Positions 24,701-36,050 of a stretch of DNA of 64,000 nucleotides are shown here, piece after piece. This DNA is from Lunularia cruciata. Lineage: Eukaryota; Streptophyta; Marchantiopsida; Lunulariales; Lunulariaceae. The DNA is taken from positions 70,746,944 to 70,810,943 of the forward strand of contig OX419755.1 of the NCBI GenBank assembly GCA_948567375.1, written 5' to 3'. Position 1 is the first letter of the stretch; the number at the start of each line of letters is the position of its first letter. Made by a program: the position numbers and the translations under genes. A model generated the notes under the pieces. It ran no database searches. It was given only the letters and a program-made list of their open reading frames with translations, and was not told the DNA's origin.

Positions 24701-27692
24701 TATTTACCACAATAAAGATAGAGATTAAGTTCACAGCAAAATTACTGTTCGCAAAAGGCAAACTCACTGGAAGGCCCACTCGAATTTTAATAAGAGAGTG
24801 ACCGGCTGCTTCATATGCAGTCTTGTAGTTTCCAACGATATCCGAGATGCTGCAAAGAAAAAAATTTACGTTTAGGTTCTACAGGTCGTATTCGAGAAAG
24901 GTTCGCTCAACTGAAGCCGGCCCCTAAAAGGAAGGTGGGGACTGAAAAGGGGAGGACGGTATATCGAACAAAGTGAGGGAACGACAATCTTTGAATATGG
25001 AGAAGGAAAACTAACAGTAACTACAGACCCCGGTGAAGGAGAATTCCTGTCAATGACAACAAAAAATAGCTCCATGTATGACATGACTATTAGAGTAGTG
25101 TTTACTTCTAAGATAGTGGTGGCTCGAAGTCCTCACCTATTGAAGTTGAAATCCTTATTCATAAGATCGGGCTGCCGGCTGATGCCGAAGGCACCAAACT
25201 TGCCACCATATATAACTAGAAGTACGATATGCTGAAACACCTGCTCCACCCATAGTTTTTGTAAGTGATTTAAATTTTCCCTGTGAACATCCCGTGTTTC
25301 ATTCTTCCTGTGAATACCACTTCCCAAATGTATATTCAATACTAAACGCTGTGCTCATAACAAAATACACCAGGCCATTTAAATGCGGCAGTATAGTCCT
25401 GTAGTCATGTTTAGCCCTTCTATCCTAACCACTCTCAAGTTGATGTTTAGTTTGATTGGACAAGCAGGTCCGAATTACTGTCAGCAATTAAAGAAAGACT
25501 TGCAGCGCTGGTTCATAAACTGTAGGAGCCTCAAGTTGATAATGATCAGCAGTACGTGACAACCATAGACCTTATTTTGTAATACGTCAAAGCTATCTTA
25601 AGGAGACTGAAAGTCACCTGTCCATTTACGGAAGTTTTGAACCCCAATGGAATACGGTCACAATCTGAGATACCAGCCTGTTACACCGCAGAACCCAGTT
25701 AACGATTGGACAAGACGTTATGGCACGATCGCGATCAGTTGGAAAGATATCATGAATAAACGTGTAAGTCATACTCACAGTCAAGTAGAGCGCAAGAAAC
25801 ACAGCCTCCACGCACTTGATGGGTTGTGGAGAGTATATAATCTGCGACAAAAGAGATGGACATAAGGTTTCCAGTCACAAATCATGTCCGAAAGGTAGAA
25901 AGAGGTCCAGATGAATGTTATAACTTTACATGTGGTCAAATCCTGTTAGCCTGGACCAAGGACCTCACCATTCTTGCTGTATCCATGATGCGGGAGAGAG
26001 GCCGCAGCTTGTGCGTGTTGAAGTGCGTCGCAGGAGTTTGCTTATACTCGAAGGTCGACAGAAACTTGTTCATGTAAGCAGCAGAGACACACTCAATATT
26101 TGACCATTCGTTGACTGGTGCCGAAATTAAGACATGCGTCACTCCACAATTTAAGACATGAGTCATAACATAAGGTAGTACTTAACGAGAAGACTGCAGA
26201 AATGTTCTCTAAACTACAACTGATTCGTAGGAAAGAACAACGGACAAAGCGAACACTTCCCATATTTACCTGCTTCACTGCCTTCAATTTTGCTCTAGGT
26301 GCCAACCTGCAAAAGTTCTCAGGCATTGTCGGCTTTTCAGCCTTCTTCGAGCACTCGCCCACAGTCGGCAACTTGTCGTTGGAAAATGGCCCGCAGTTTA
26401 CGGGCATCGCAGCCGTACTTGCCTGGATCACCTATCGACAACGAGTCAAAACACAAATCGAAGGGCGTAAATTAAAGTTCAAATGACGACTATAATACAG
26501 TGTTCGGTTTCTCAACCCTTTGTTCAACAGCAAGAGCTAATCCAATCGTATCTCTATCAACATGGTGGCTACTCTACTTTCACATTATTCTTTTCTAGTT
26601 GCCAGAGACAGCAGGCTTAAAGCTGGACTTACTGCTTTCCGGGGCTCGTTTTGGATCTCGTCAAAATCAATAGTTGTCCTTACTCGGGAAACCGGTGAAG
26701 TGTGACCAGAAAGAGCACGAAGAGAACGCAACCCTGAGAACTTTGGAGACGATGTTCCAGGCCGAACAGGCGAAGTATAGTTTGTTTGACAGGAGGAAGC
26801 CATTGCTCTGCGGCCAGTGACAAAATTGAGTCTAAAATCACTAAGACTGAGGTGAGACAGATGACGTATTCCAATGAAGCATGACGGTGACGTCCTAGAT
26901 ATGCTTCGTGATGAACCTGTGTTAACAATAGCTCTTCACAAGGAATTCTCTTGGTGAGTTAGGCAAATTAAATTTTGCTTCCACCAGAAAACTCTTATGA
27001 CATCCAACCAACAACACGCAGTTACTTATATTTTCAATATCAGGATGCAAACTTCCAAAGACATGCTTTTGTCAGTCTAGGCATTGAATCGTAAAGTTAC
27101 TCGAAGCATGACCAAGCATTCCAGGACATAGAATATCGTCTGGAGCCATATTTTACCTAGAATTGTCCGTTTCTAACACTCCATTTGTGGAATAATGGTC
27201 ATTAGCATACGGCCAAACTATCCATGTTCCGGCGGAGTTCGGCAGATGACAATCTAAGTATGAACCAGAAGAATCGGAAAACTGCAAAAATCTACTGTTC
27301 TCCCAAACACCGACCTCGTAGCACTTTCTGATGTCAGTCCCGGCTTTGACAATCGACAGCAGATTACGACGCCTAACAATTGAATCGCCTGTATAGTACG
27401 CATACGTAAACATTCAAAGGGAAGTGTGATCTCTGTAAAATCAGAAATGAACCAAATTTATATGTGAGTGAAAATTCACGGCACGGTGTCGACCGGGAAA
27501 GAAAGAAGGGCTTGCTTAAAGCAGACTGCTAGAGACCTGCCGAAGCCTTTGAGGTCTGCTTCTACAACTCCTTATCTGCAAAATTAAGGTCAATCTATTA
27601 AGAAAAATCACGCACCTCATGGATGGGGGACTTAGGGGCGGTGATTCAGCTGGATTGTGATAATCTTCCAAAGCGGCAGAGATGGCATCCAT
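21742..27692 (-). CDS. Vasohibin-like tubulin tyrosine carboxypeptidase
   Basis: Vasohibins remove the C-terminal tyrosine of alpha-tubulin. Twelve phase-consistent minus-strand exons were assembled: 27616-27692, 27157-27372, 26633-26846, 26270-26422, 25969-26064, 25775-25841, 25618-25664, 25137-25240, 24768-24849, 23360-23437, 22543-22571 and 21742-22315 (about 578 residues). The transglutaminase-like core spans exons 4-10: KLRPLSRIMDTARM, then PQPIKCVEAVFLALYLT, DRIPLGFKTS, HIVLLVIYGGKFGAFGISR and NYKTAYEAAGHSLIKIRVGL. The catalytic Cys-His-Ser are Cys262, His294 and Ser311; His-to-Ser spacing (17) equals the animal enzymes. Exon 12 is a 190-residue Lys/Ser-rich tail, as expected for microtubule binding. 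Exons 2, 11 and 12 rest on splice signals and phase only. Animal vasohibins need the partner SVBP, which was not seen here. Confidence 0.85.
22395..24033 (+). CDS. Unrecognised multi-exon gene interleaved with the vasohibin gene (3' part)
   Basis: Four plus-strand exons fit together in phase with GT-AG borders: 22395-22471 (weak gtagag donor), 22808-22896 (ttccttacag acceptor, gtaagt donor), 23586-23745 (gtaagt donor) and 23853-24033 (stop TAA). They encode a basic, soluble-looking C-terminal segment with motifs KPFNLGVRTDTEILTRSAY, WQTLRMCHPVEGVRGGYDHE, and GSGKIASTLRAKRGADYTR. GSGKIAS is not a convincing nucleotide-binding loop. I do not recognise the family. Every exon lies inside an intron of the minus-strand vasohibin model, and vasohibin exons 11 and 10 lie inside this gene's introns. 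The 5' exons are not resolved; ORFs at 20686 and 21025 are candidates. The first exon listed is the least certain. Confidence 0.5.
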
Positions 27693-29584
27693 CGTCACAA
27701 GTCGGATCTTGTTGACTACTACATTGATGAGGAAGAGCGACGAATAGTTTCAATAAAAGGAAGCTTTCCAGAGTGCACATAATATAAGATTTGGACAAGG
27801 AATCATATTAGCAGATCATGGGAGCTTCTTGGCAGCCCTCCTCGTTCGATATCCGTCGATCGATTTCCCTCGGCAATTTCCCTCTTCGAATTCCAACCTT
27901 TCAACGAATTACAACTGGTGATGATGATGGCTCCTCCTTCCTCACAACACAACATTATAAGATGTACCTCAATCCAAATCGAGAATAACAATCATCACCA
28001 TCTGTGCAGTGAGCATTCGATCCTTTTCAAAGCGGCCACCGGGAGATAAAACAAAGTGCAGCCGGCCTTCTTCATCTACTGCAAAACAGAGCAATAAAAA
28101 CAAAATCTTCCTCACAGAATCTCATCAAATTTCGACTGCAGATAGATGCCTCCCTCCCGTCCGAACGAACGGAACGGACCGGACAGACGCAACTAGCGAC
28201 CAATCAATCAATCAATCGTCGATCAAATCCACCATGGAGTGGAACGTCTTCTCCTGCCTCTCCTCTGTTCCCCTGCTTCTTCTTCTGATGCTTGCTCGAC
28301 TACGACGCTACTCTTTCCTCCTACGGACGGAAAAGAAGGACGGAAGGGAGGAACTCCGGTACACAGTTACACGCTACCCTTTCATCGTCTTGTGAAGGGG
28401 TTCGAACTGGCCGTTACATGGAACTTGAACTGCTGGGTATATCCGTACTATGCATGAATCCGTCGGTTATCCGACCTTGGCGGTTCGTCGTATTTCATAC
28501 GTACCTCCACATAAAATTAAAGTGATTATTCATTTCACTTCAATGCCTGGTCAGTTCAAATTTTCAATATATCCTCCCTCTAAACTACGGTAGTCAACTT
28601 TTACAATCCTATTATAATTTGAAGCAACCACTCATCACTAAAATATGATTTTGCTGCAAAGCCAGTGTAATCCATCATCCTAAACTTGGTCTGCTGCATG
28701 GTAGATCCATTATTCAGTAATAAACTAAAATTATCAATGAGCAGAAACACAAGATTGCAGTTAATTGGAAGAATTAAGCATATTTCATGGTCAGCTCAGA
28801 TACTATACGAGTATATTTACTTCTCATACGAGTATTTCTATGACCCCTTAATATGCACCTAAGCATTCAATTTATTCTCCCTTACAATGATTTGTAGAAA
28901 CGTGAGGACCCAACTACTTCACCCTTAACTTTGGATAGCATACTTTAACTTAGGTGCTGCTCTTTACTCTATCTTTCTTCCCCCATGTACTCAATCATAC
29001 TCTCATGAGTTACACTACCAGGGTCCCATAATTTGTACAACATGTCAAGTTTTATCTACATACTTTAGAAAAAGAACTTCTTATTGTCTTCTAAAGTTCT
29101 CTCAATATCGAACCAACCAATCTGGTATGATTGTTCCACATAGGGATTGGTCATGTCAAGTTGCTATAGCCTTCTGCATTCAAAACTTATACATCGTGTG
29201 TATTGAATTGAATAGAATAGAATATGTGTCTGTGAACCATCTTCAAGTATTTCAATGGATGAGTTGAAGTCCATAGCTCTCATTCTGTTAAGTTTTTAGC
29301 CTAAGGGATGTTTGATCGCAACCCAAAGCATTTGGGAAGATGAAATTGGAAATAGAACTCACAAGTTTTGAGACGTAAAGCTATCCTGTGGTGTTCACTG
29401 AAGAAAAGGAAGTGTACTTGAACTTTCGGAGAGTTTTCTGATTTGTCACTTAGTGGTAGCCACCATGTAACGAACGAAGAAACGTAACGGTGAGAGGCCA
29501 AGAGGCGCAATCAGCGAAGGGAAGGGTGTGAAGGAAACTGGGAACTCGGAGAGATGAAGAGAGAGGGAGACGGAGAGAGGGTCG
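27693..29584. other. Upstream region of the vasohibin gene and intergenic DNA
   Basis: No gene recognised. The left part should contain the vasohibin promoter and leader (reading leftward). An AATC microsatellite occurs near 28202-28218. From about 28500 the base composition turns AT-rich and ORFs are short. Confidence 0.35.
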
Positions 29585-29640
29585 ATGGCGGAGGAGGAGA
29601 GGAGGAGAGGAGGAAGAAGAAAGAATGCGTGCATGGCTTA
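29500..29640. repeat. GA/GGA-rich purine tract
   Basis: The plus strand is almost pure purine over about 29550-29625, with GAGAGAGGGAG and GGAGGAGAGGA runs. Such pyrimidine/purine tracts are common in plant core promoters and leaders, and this one precedes two small ORFs on the plus strand. Confidence 0.6.
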
Positions 29641-29698
29641 TAGCATCTCCGTCTCAGCAATCGACCTACCGGAGAATAAGTTCAAGCGGAAGAAGTAG
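29585..29698 (+). CDS. 37-codon upstream ORF candidate
   Basis: ATG 29585 opens 37 codons ending TAG 29696-29698, with product motifs MAEEERRRGGRRKNA and LPENKFKRKK. It starts inside the purine tract and precedes the ORF at 29824 by about 125 bases, so it could be a uORF of the same transcript. The product is very basic. I see no family match and chance is possible. Confidence 0.2.
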   Translation: MAEEERRRGGRRKNACMAYSISVSAIDLPENKFKRKK

Positions 29699-29823
29699 CG
29701 TAGAAGGAGGAGGATTGAGATCGGTTGATGGTGGTGAGAAGGAGGAAGACAATCGGAAGTCCGATTGTTGTGGATGTTGTTGTAGTTGTTGCAGAATTTG
29801 ATGTGATGGATTGATTGTCCGCG

Positions 29824-30057
29824 ATGTTGAAAAAGAAGAAGAAGAGCGATGGGGGAATTCACTCAGACCCCGCTATGCCGATCAATAGAGATCAGTGCGA
29901 TTGCCCTTGTCATTGGATGCCTCGATGGATCAAGAGACCGAGGTTTATGAGGGGTTGGGAGTGGGAAGACGTATCTGCTACCCTGGCTTTAGTCACAGCT
30001 GCCACTTGTGCCGCCGTGGCCTTCAAACTGTACCAGAAATCCTTACTTGAGAAGTGA
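29824..30057 (+). CDS. Small protein with one C-terminal membrane segment
   Basis: 77 codons from ATG 29824 (the upstream in-frame TTG at 29815 is not needed) to TGA 30055-30057. The product starts with a lysine run (MLKKKKKSDGG), then a Cys/His-containing stretch (CDCPCHWMPRW), then a Trp-rich segment and one hydrophobic helix (LALVTAATCAAVAFKLY), ending with a short basic tail. This layout fits a tail-anchored or small organelle-membrane protein. I do not recognise the family. It follows a purine-rich leader-like tract, which supports expression. Confidence 0.4.
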   Translation: MLKKKKKSDGGIHSDPAMPINRDQCDCPCHWMPRWIKRPRFMRGWEWEDVSATLALVTAATCAAVAFKLYQKSLLEK

Positions 30058-30521
30058 AATCAAGGTTAATTTTCCTGCTACTGTCTCGGTATATATGTTC
30101 GGCAGATTCTGGCGAGAGCCAACTTCCCTAACGTAGGGCTTGGCCGAAATCAGGAAAGCGCGCAGATTGATGGTGAAAGGTAAATCATCTCCGGTGCAAC
30201 TTTCAACGTGAGTATTTTCAACAGGAGCTGTACCGCTTCAGTAGTAGTTGTAGAAACCTGATGAGCAGAGCTGGTAGAGAGTAATATAGGCACTACAGTA
30301 CTGCGAATGGCTTTTCTGAATGATCTTCATCTTAAGGAGACATTTCTGCGTCATCCACCTTGACACCACCCTCTTTGGAGCAACAGCAGCAGCAGCTTTC
30401 ATGTCTGCTGCAGAAACATGGGTTGTCTGTCTTTCTGCACTGGAAAGGCTCCTCCTGCAAGGACCATAGAAACCTTGCAAGGAGTGCGGTGCAACAACTT
30501 CCAGAACTCTGATGTGATGCT

Positions 30522-33500
30522 ATGTCTTGTTTCCATTGTTACACCCGTAAAGGGCAGCAGCAGAAACAGCAGAGAGTCCATGGGAACTTGGAAGTAGGGA
30601 AAATAAACGAGCCAATAGTAGTAGATATAAAGACGAGCGATGGTAATGGAACAAAAGAGCAAGAGACGGGAATACTGATCCACAATAATTTGGTTCTGAC
30701 AAGCCATATGGGGTTCCCTAGCAAGGAAAGTACTCGGGAGAGCCATATTGTCCTCAGGAGCGTTGCATCGAACAGCAGTCATAAGTATAGTACCCAGGAC
30801 AAGTGGTGTTCCTCATCCACGAAAATTTTAACGAGAAAACTTCAACCTCAAAGGTAAGTACTGTGGTACATGAAGTGGCTTTGTTCTACATAAAAGTGTT
30901 AACTTCTTGAGCCTCTCGCTCAAGTGATTGAGACACAAAACCTACATTTAAGTGGTGAAAATTACAATTCCTCGATCGAATCGGGTAGAATGACTGAAGC
31001 TATTTATGCTTGTCTGTACATGCTGCAGATATTTCGTCACGAACCCTTCCCTCGGGGTGACGATAGTGGCCTGTGAACCGGTGAAGACTACTGGTAGTAC
31101 ATCTTCGTCTTCCACGGCCGAAGTATGCGAAATTCCTACAGTATCAGAGGATGGACTGAAACTTGGATCCAGCGTGTATGTTCTGGGCCCAGTTCAGCAG
31201 AATTATAGTGATCGTAAGGAAGGTTTGCTTATGTTTGGAGAGGGGCTTATATCCAGAGAAGATGAGCAAGTGATCGAATTCTACTCGTTGGACGGCTTCG
31301 TCTGGGCGCCCGGATCAGCTGGATTCGATGCAAGAGGAACCTTTGCCTTTGTAGTAGGGGACCGTCCTATCCCTCCGAAATTGAGTTGTCCGTTGCCAAA
31401 AAGATGGTCGTATGCCTTCAGTAAGGGCCCGGGGTCGAGGCAGGCGGGGATTTTGATCCATGCAGTTCGTGACTGGACAAAGGACACATGGAGCGGGGAC
31501 TTTAAGAGCTTACTACAGCTACAAAGCAATACTAACTTTACTAACGAATACTCCACTTCTGCTGCTGCTGAGCTTGACCTTAAACAAAAAGCAGAAGAGG
31601 AACAACTTATCGAACATCAGCGCGTATTGAGCCAACGGATCGACCAGATTCAGAAAAAAATGAGGGAGGACAGAGACAGTGTGTTTGCTATGGCGGGTCC
31701 TTTGACCCGATCAACGAGCCCAAAGATTGCAAGGATTTTAACCAGCCTTCATAACGATCAAAAGATCTCTTACGCAGCAACGAATTTGAGCCCAAAGATA
31801 ACAGAGATTCCAGTACAGGCATGTTTCCTATCATCGCATCAGTGCGCATCCTCAAACACACTACGAGGTATAGCCGCTTTAGCCGCCAATGAATTGGAAA
31901 GGTTTGAACAAGAAGCAGAAACAAGAAATTCTCCACTCCATGAAGCAGAACAAGTCCTAGAAGATCTTGATGGGACGCCCAAGTTGGAAAGCCCAAGTTG
32001 CTGGCTTTCTTCGTGGTGGAGTAATTTTCGAGCGAAGTCCCCACAACGGCAAGGACCCAAAAATGAGCCGGCAGCAGCAGATGGCCATCCACACAGTACC
32101 AGTGTTGATCATTTGGTGGGAAGGGAGGAAGAATACAGTGAGCCCAACTCACCCCCTCGGCGATTTTTGGCGAGGGGAGCATACACAGTGACTCCAAGAA
32201 GAGAATGGGAATATAGAGTATCTCCCCAAAGAGATTGCAACGCTTCTGTAAGATTGGACTACAGACTTAGGAAGCGTACACCTTCGCCTCCGAGAACAAC
32301 TGTGCGTCCATGCGAGTCAACACCCCCAGGATCTCCCACCACCAGACTCCTCTCTCCGGGACTAGCATACCGACAAATTCACAGATCTCCCATTATTGGT
32401 GGATGTCCACGACAATCGGACATTCCTTGGAGACCTCCTGGTGGGGGAGGAATTACCACTGCAAGAAGAAGTCCATCACCAGAGCCTCCTCCGCGGCTAA
32501 ATTGTAGCGTGGCTCGTACACGAACCCATTCTCGTGACTACTGTCCCCCTAGATCAGAAGATGAGCAGAAGAAGCTCGACGATAACGCTTCAGCCGAAAG
32601 ACGGAAGGTTAGAACTTTACTTTGTTCACATTGTCCATCCAAGAAGATCCTGGCATGCGAAGCACCATTCTCTCAGTTCCCTCACACTTTTTCCGCAGTA
32701 CTACTGTTACTACTCTTGTTCGAAGTTACCGTAGGGAACTACTACTTCAGCAGATGGCGAGTTCTGACAAGAAGCTGGTCCCTCCCTCCGCAGAATCAAC
32801 AGAGAAAAACTTTAATCTTATTATTTTCATTGTGGAACCTCGCAAGAACGTCGAAATAGAGTTGATCCCTTTCATCAATGACGCAGAATTAGTACCTATC
32901 TTCTTCTTCTTCTTCTTCACTACTCCTAGAGCAGAGAATGAAAATGTTTGACTATCGAGGTATTTAACAAATGATTCGTCATTTACTCGTCGCAGCAATG
33001 GACGCTGCCTCAAGACAGAGCTGAATCATCCTCTCTCATGTTTCCAGCGCGTTGTAAAGTCTGATACTGGGGCCGCTGTCAGAGAGGGCAGTGCAGAGCA
33101 GGCCTGCAGCTGCGCAGCACTAGAGACTTGGGAGTGAGCATGATGAGCTGCTCGCAAAGTTCACAACATTTTGGTTCGTCAAAAGAGGAGAAGAAGAATC
33201 ATATTTTAGCAACGCAAAGAAGACTTGTGATATTAAACTACCCTAATAGCTACGTACGAGGATGTCGGTCGAGCTGAGATATTCTGGCGGTGAAGGTTCC
33301 TGCAGGTTTGGTAGAGGAACAAGGTGATGAAGTTCTAAGATCGCCACGAGAGGAAAATGAAGTAAGCAGATGGGACAAGGTATCGGAAGGCCATTCCGAA
33401 AGAAGAAATCATCCCATCGTCTCTCGTACTACTCCTACTTTGTTATTACCGGAGATCACATGTTTCCAGAAGTGGAAGAACCTTGTGAGTCGGAAGAAGA

Positions 33501-34546
33501 ACATCGCTCTCGAGTCCATGAAATCGTTACAGGCGCTGTGTTCCCCGCGAACAATCTCCAACTCGATTACATCTAGTTCCCGGGGAGAAATCTCACCACA
33601 GTCTACTGCAGGCTCTCCACGAATCTATGAGTTGGAAGAACCCTTCTGGGAGAAAGCTCAATCGTCATCGTTTCCACAATCACCGCTGTCAATTAACAAC
33701 AGCACCGGATGTCCGGCGGAACAGTACTCGCAGGATTCAATCTACGAGCACGCGCGAGGGATACCAGATGGGCAGGAGGTACCAAGTTATGACGCTCGAA
33801 TCTCAAACTGGGCCATGGAGCAGGAAGGTCATGAAACAACAAATGAAAGTGTGACCAGAAAAGACGATGAGACACACTTGAAAATCTGGGACCCTAAACC
33901 CTGTATAGCTGAAACTAATCAACAGAATGAGGTGATCGGGAGTAGTATAATTTCCAAAAGATGTCATCCGGTTCCGGGTCCATCGACATCGACTATATTT
34001 AAGGTTGTTGCAAGTGAAACAGCTGCTTTTACGAAAGAACAGGCAGACCAGCAGCGGAAAGAGCAGCGAAGGCCTCGATGGTCCATTGCAAGGGTCGACA
34101 AAGGTCCAACAATAGTAAAATCTGTATTCGATCCAATGGAAGATCTTAGATTACCGACGAAAACAAAAGTCCTGTCGAAGTCTCGACCACCAGTAGTAAG
34201 AGAAAGAGCACTGGTTTGTCACGAAGAAGTGGCGGTCTCAAAATGTGCTTATCTCAAAAGGAATACAGCGCTGAGTGCTTTGGCAAACCACAAGGATGTG
34301 TCGATGTTTAAGAGGGAAGCAGATTCACAAGGAGAGGGTGATTCTACTTCGACGAGATCCACGTCTCCTGGTAGAAAATCACAATGTAAACCCAAAGTAC
34401 CTCCTTATGATAATTCAACACAACTGAGGTCAGCGAGTAAAAGACTATTGGAAGCAGCAGTAGCAGCAGCTCCCGCTCCTCCTCCTGCGAAGATCAGCTC
34501 TTCTTCAGAGAAAGAAGGACGACGTCCTCGATGGCGATGTCCGTAA
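30522..34546 (+). CDS. Trypsin-fold-like (PA-clan) protein with long Ser/Pro-rich tail
   Basis: Exon 1 is 30522-30853 (ATG 30522, gtaagt donor); exon 2 is 31029-32607 (phase 2 entry, gttaga donor); exon 3 starts at 32751 (phase 0). A last long open stretch (33305-34546, stop TAA) follows a ctgcag acceptor, but the link from exon 3 is unresolved. The first about 300 residues look like a trypsin-fold domain: TGILIHNNLVLTSHMGFPS carries a His in the catalytic-His position and WAPGSAGFDARGTFAFVV resembles the serine loop. The usual Asp region reads NPSLGVTIVAC, without the Asp, so peptidase activity is doubtful. Next come a charged coiled coil (LKQKAEEEQLIEHQ...) and a tail rich in SPPR, SPTR and SPGR motifs, ending RRPRWRCP. 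I know similar plant proteins only as uncharacterised trypsin-like family members. Confidence 0.6.
32901..32920 (+). repeat. TTC microsatellite
   Basis: A run of TTC triplets lies between exon 3 and the last exon of the trypsin-like gene. Read in frame it would give polyphenylalanine, which argues that this stretch is intronic. Confidence 0.6.
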
Positions 34547-36050
34547 CTCGCCCTGTTCAATTTTGCTTCTGTGTCCTAGTCCGCAGCGATGGTTGCTAGG
34601 ACAATTAACGTCCACCAATGTGCAGTTGGACGGGTTTCGAGTTTAAGTACATTCCTTACTAGATTATCATCGTCCGGCTTCGAGCGACCATATGTATATC
34701 ACGACTTTAAGATTAATCGTCGTTGTAATATTAGATACAGATTATGTATGTGTCAGCTGTGAAAGTTGGCGAAATATACACTCACTTAATACCGAATTGC
34801 TCGTATCCCGGATGTTTCTTGCCTTGACAGGAGATATTCGTAGGTACCATGGCTTGCGAGAGACCGCAATGGCCATCCATAATGGTCACTGCTAATGATC
34901 CCCCCTCAAGTCTGAAAGGCTTCGTATCAGACCTCAAGACAATCGATCTTCTTAGAATATGGTCCGCGCACCCATCCACCAAGGAGACGTACTGGAGATC
35001 AGGCACGCAACAAAGCAGAGGGAGTCTCTTCAAGATTGGACATGCAATTTTGACATGATCGCGAATACTTTGCATTTTTAAGAAACAATTGAGTTATAAC
35101 TTGCAGAAATCGTCCTGTAGCAGCAACATCCCTCGTGGACTTGTTTAGACATGGGCGAGCAGTTGCCTTAACCCGCTCACGTGCACTACAGTTTTGTAGT
35201 ATTTTGTATCAACTTATTGGTCCATTTTTCCTCTACCTTGATGCAAGTCATCAATCAGCAATTTCTCGATTTCACTGTCGGGACTTGGTAGACTCCTCGT
35301 GTTCTTACGAATATTCAACTCAATGGTAGGTTCTCGTTCACGCGTCCGGAGGGTTTACCGTGAATACTAATGTCAACTCTCTCAACAGTACAATTAAATC
35401 CTCGTACTGCACCACAATTATTCTTATGAATCTTTCACCAGGTCGTGGGTCCACCCACGACCTGTTGATACCAATAGTACCAGAGGCGACCCGCGTAGGA
35501 AAACAAAGAAGGATGGGAAGGGCGCAAGCATAAAACACAAGAGACAAGAGGTGAAATGGAGTTAAACCCCAATATAGTCCACTTTCATGTCTGTCCGAAC
35601 CTTATACAAGGCTAAACAAGAGTGAACATTCCCCTCCATTCCAGCAGTAGGCTCGAAAGAAGACGAACGCGTATGACAACAAGGAGGACCGGGATCAACC
35701 CGTACCAGGATAAAACATAGGAAGTTGAAGGGTTAAGCTCCAATAGTATCGATATGAGAAATCGATTCTACTACACCACCACGTAGGAAACTGTAACAGC
35801 CGGCTCAACCGAACCACTTGTTTCCTCAGAAATCTATCCTCCTGCACCGAGGAGACTGTAACAGCCGGGGCACACTACCGTACCGCACTTGTCCCGTCAG
35901 ACCAGGGATAGACAGAATGAAGAACTCGTTGAAATCCACTTGCATACGGAATAATACTAACGTATTCCTTAGCATATTGTAGAGTATAAATGTCTCCCAT
36001 TGTAGAGTACTGTGAACGTATACTCTACATCTAGAAAGTGAGCTCACAGG
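34547..36050. other. Intergenic transition zone
   Basis: No recognised gene. It contains a perfect palindrome at 35439-35464 and a degenerate direct duplication beginning actgtaacagccgg at 35790 and again at 35855 (65-base offset). The TGTAACAGCC start resembles an LTR end, so an old LTR fragment is possible, but its mate was not found. Confidence 0.35.
35439..35464. repeat. 26-bp near-perfect palindrome
   Basis: Arms of 12 bases (CAGGTCGTGGGT and its complement) are separated by CC. It could form a hairpin or bind a dimeric factor; no flanking T-run or gene end explains it. Confidence 0.7.

Noticed and set aside
25137-25355. Longer form of vasohibin exon 8 starting at 25355
   Set aside because: It is open and phase-compatible, but it inserts about 38 residues between the SFKT-type and HIVL-type blocks, where family members have none; the acceptor before 25240 fits exactly.
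25626-25676. Frame reading IVTVFHWGSKLP for vasohibin exon 7
   Set aside because: Plausible by eye, but it needs a 23-base intron; the other frame gives DRIPLGFKTS, which matches the family, using the donor at 25774.
28009-28525. Three overlapping plus-strand ORFs
   Set aside because: Mutually overlapping in different frames, with no shared codon texture or motif.
32622-32951. Coding tail through the TTC run after exon 3 of the trypsin-like gene
   Set aside because: It would encode polyphenylalanine from a microsatellite; probably intron.
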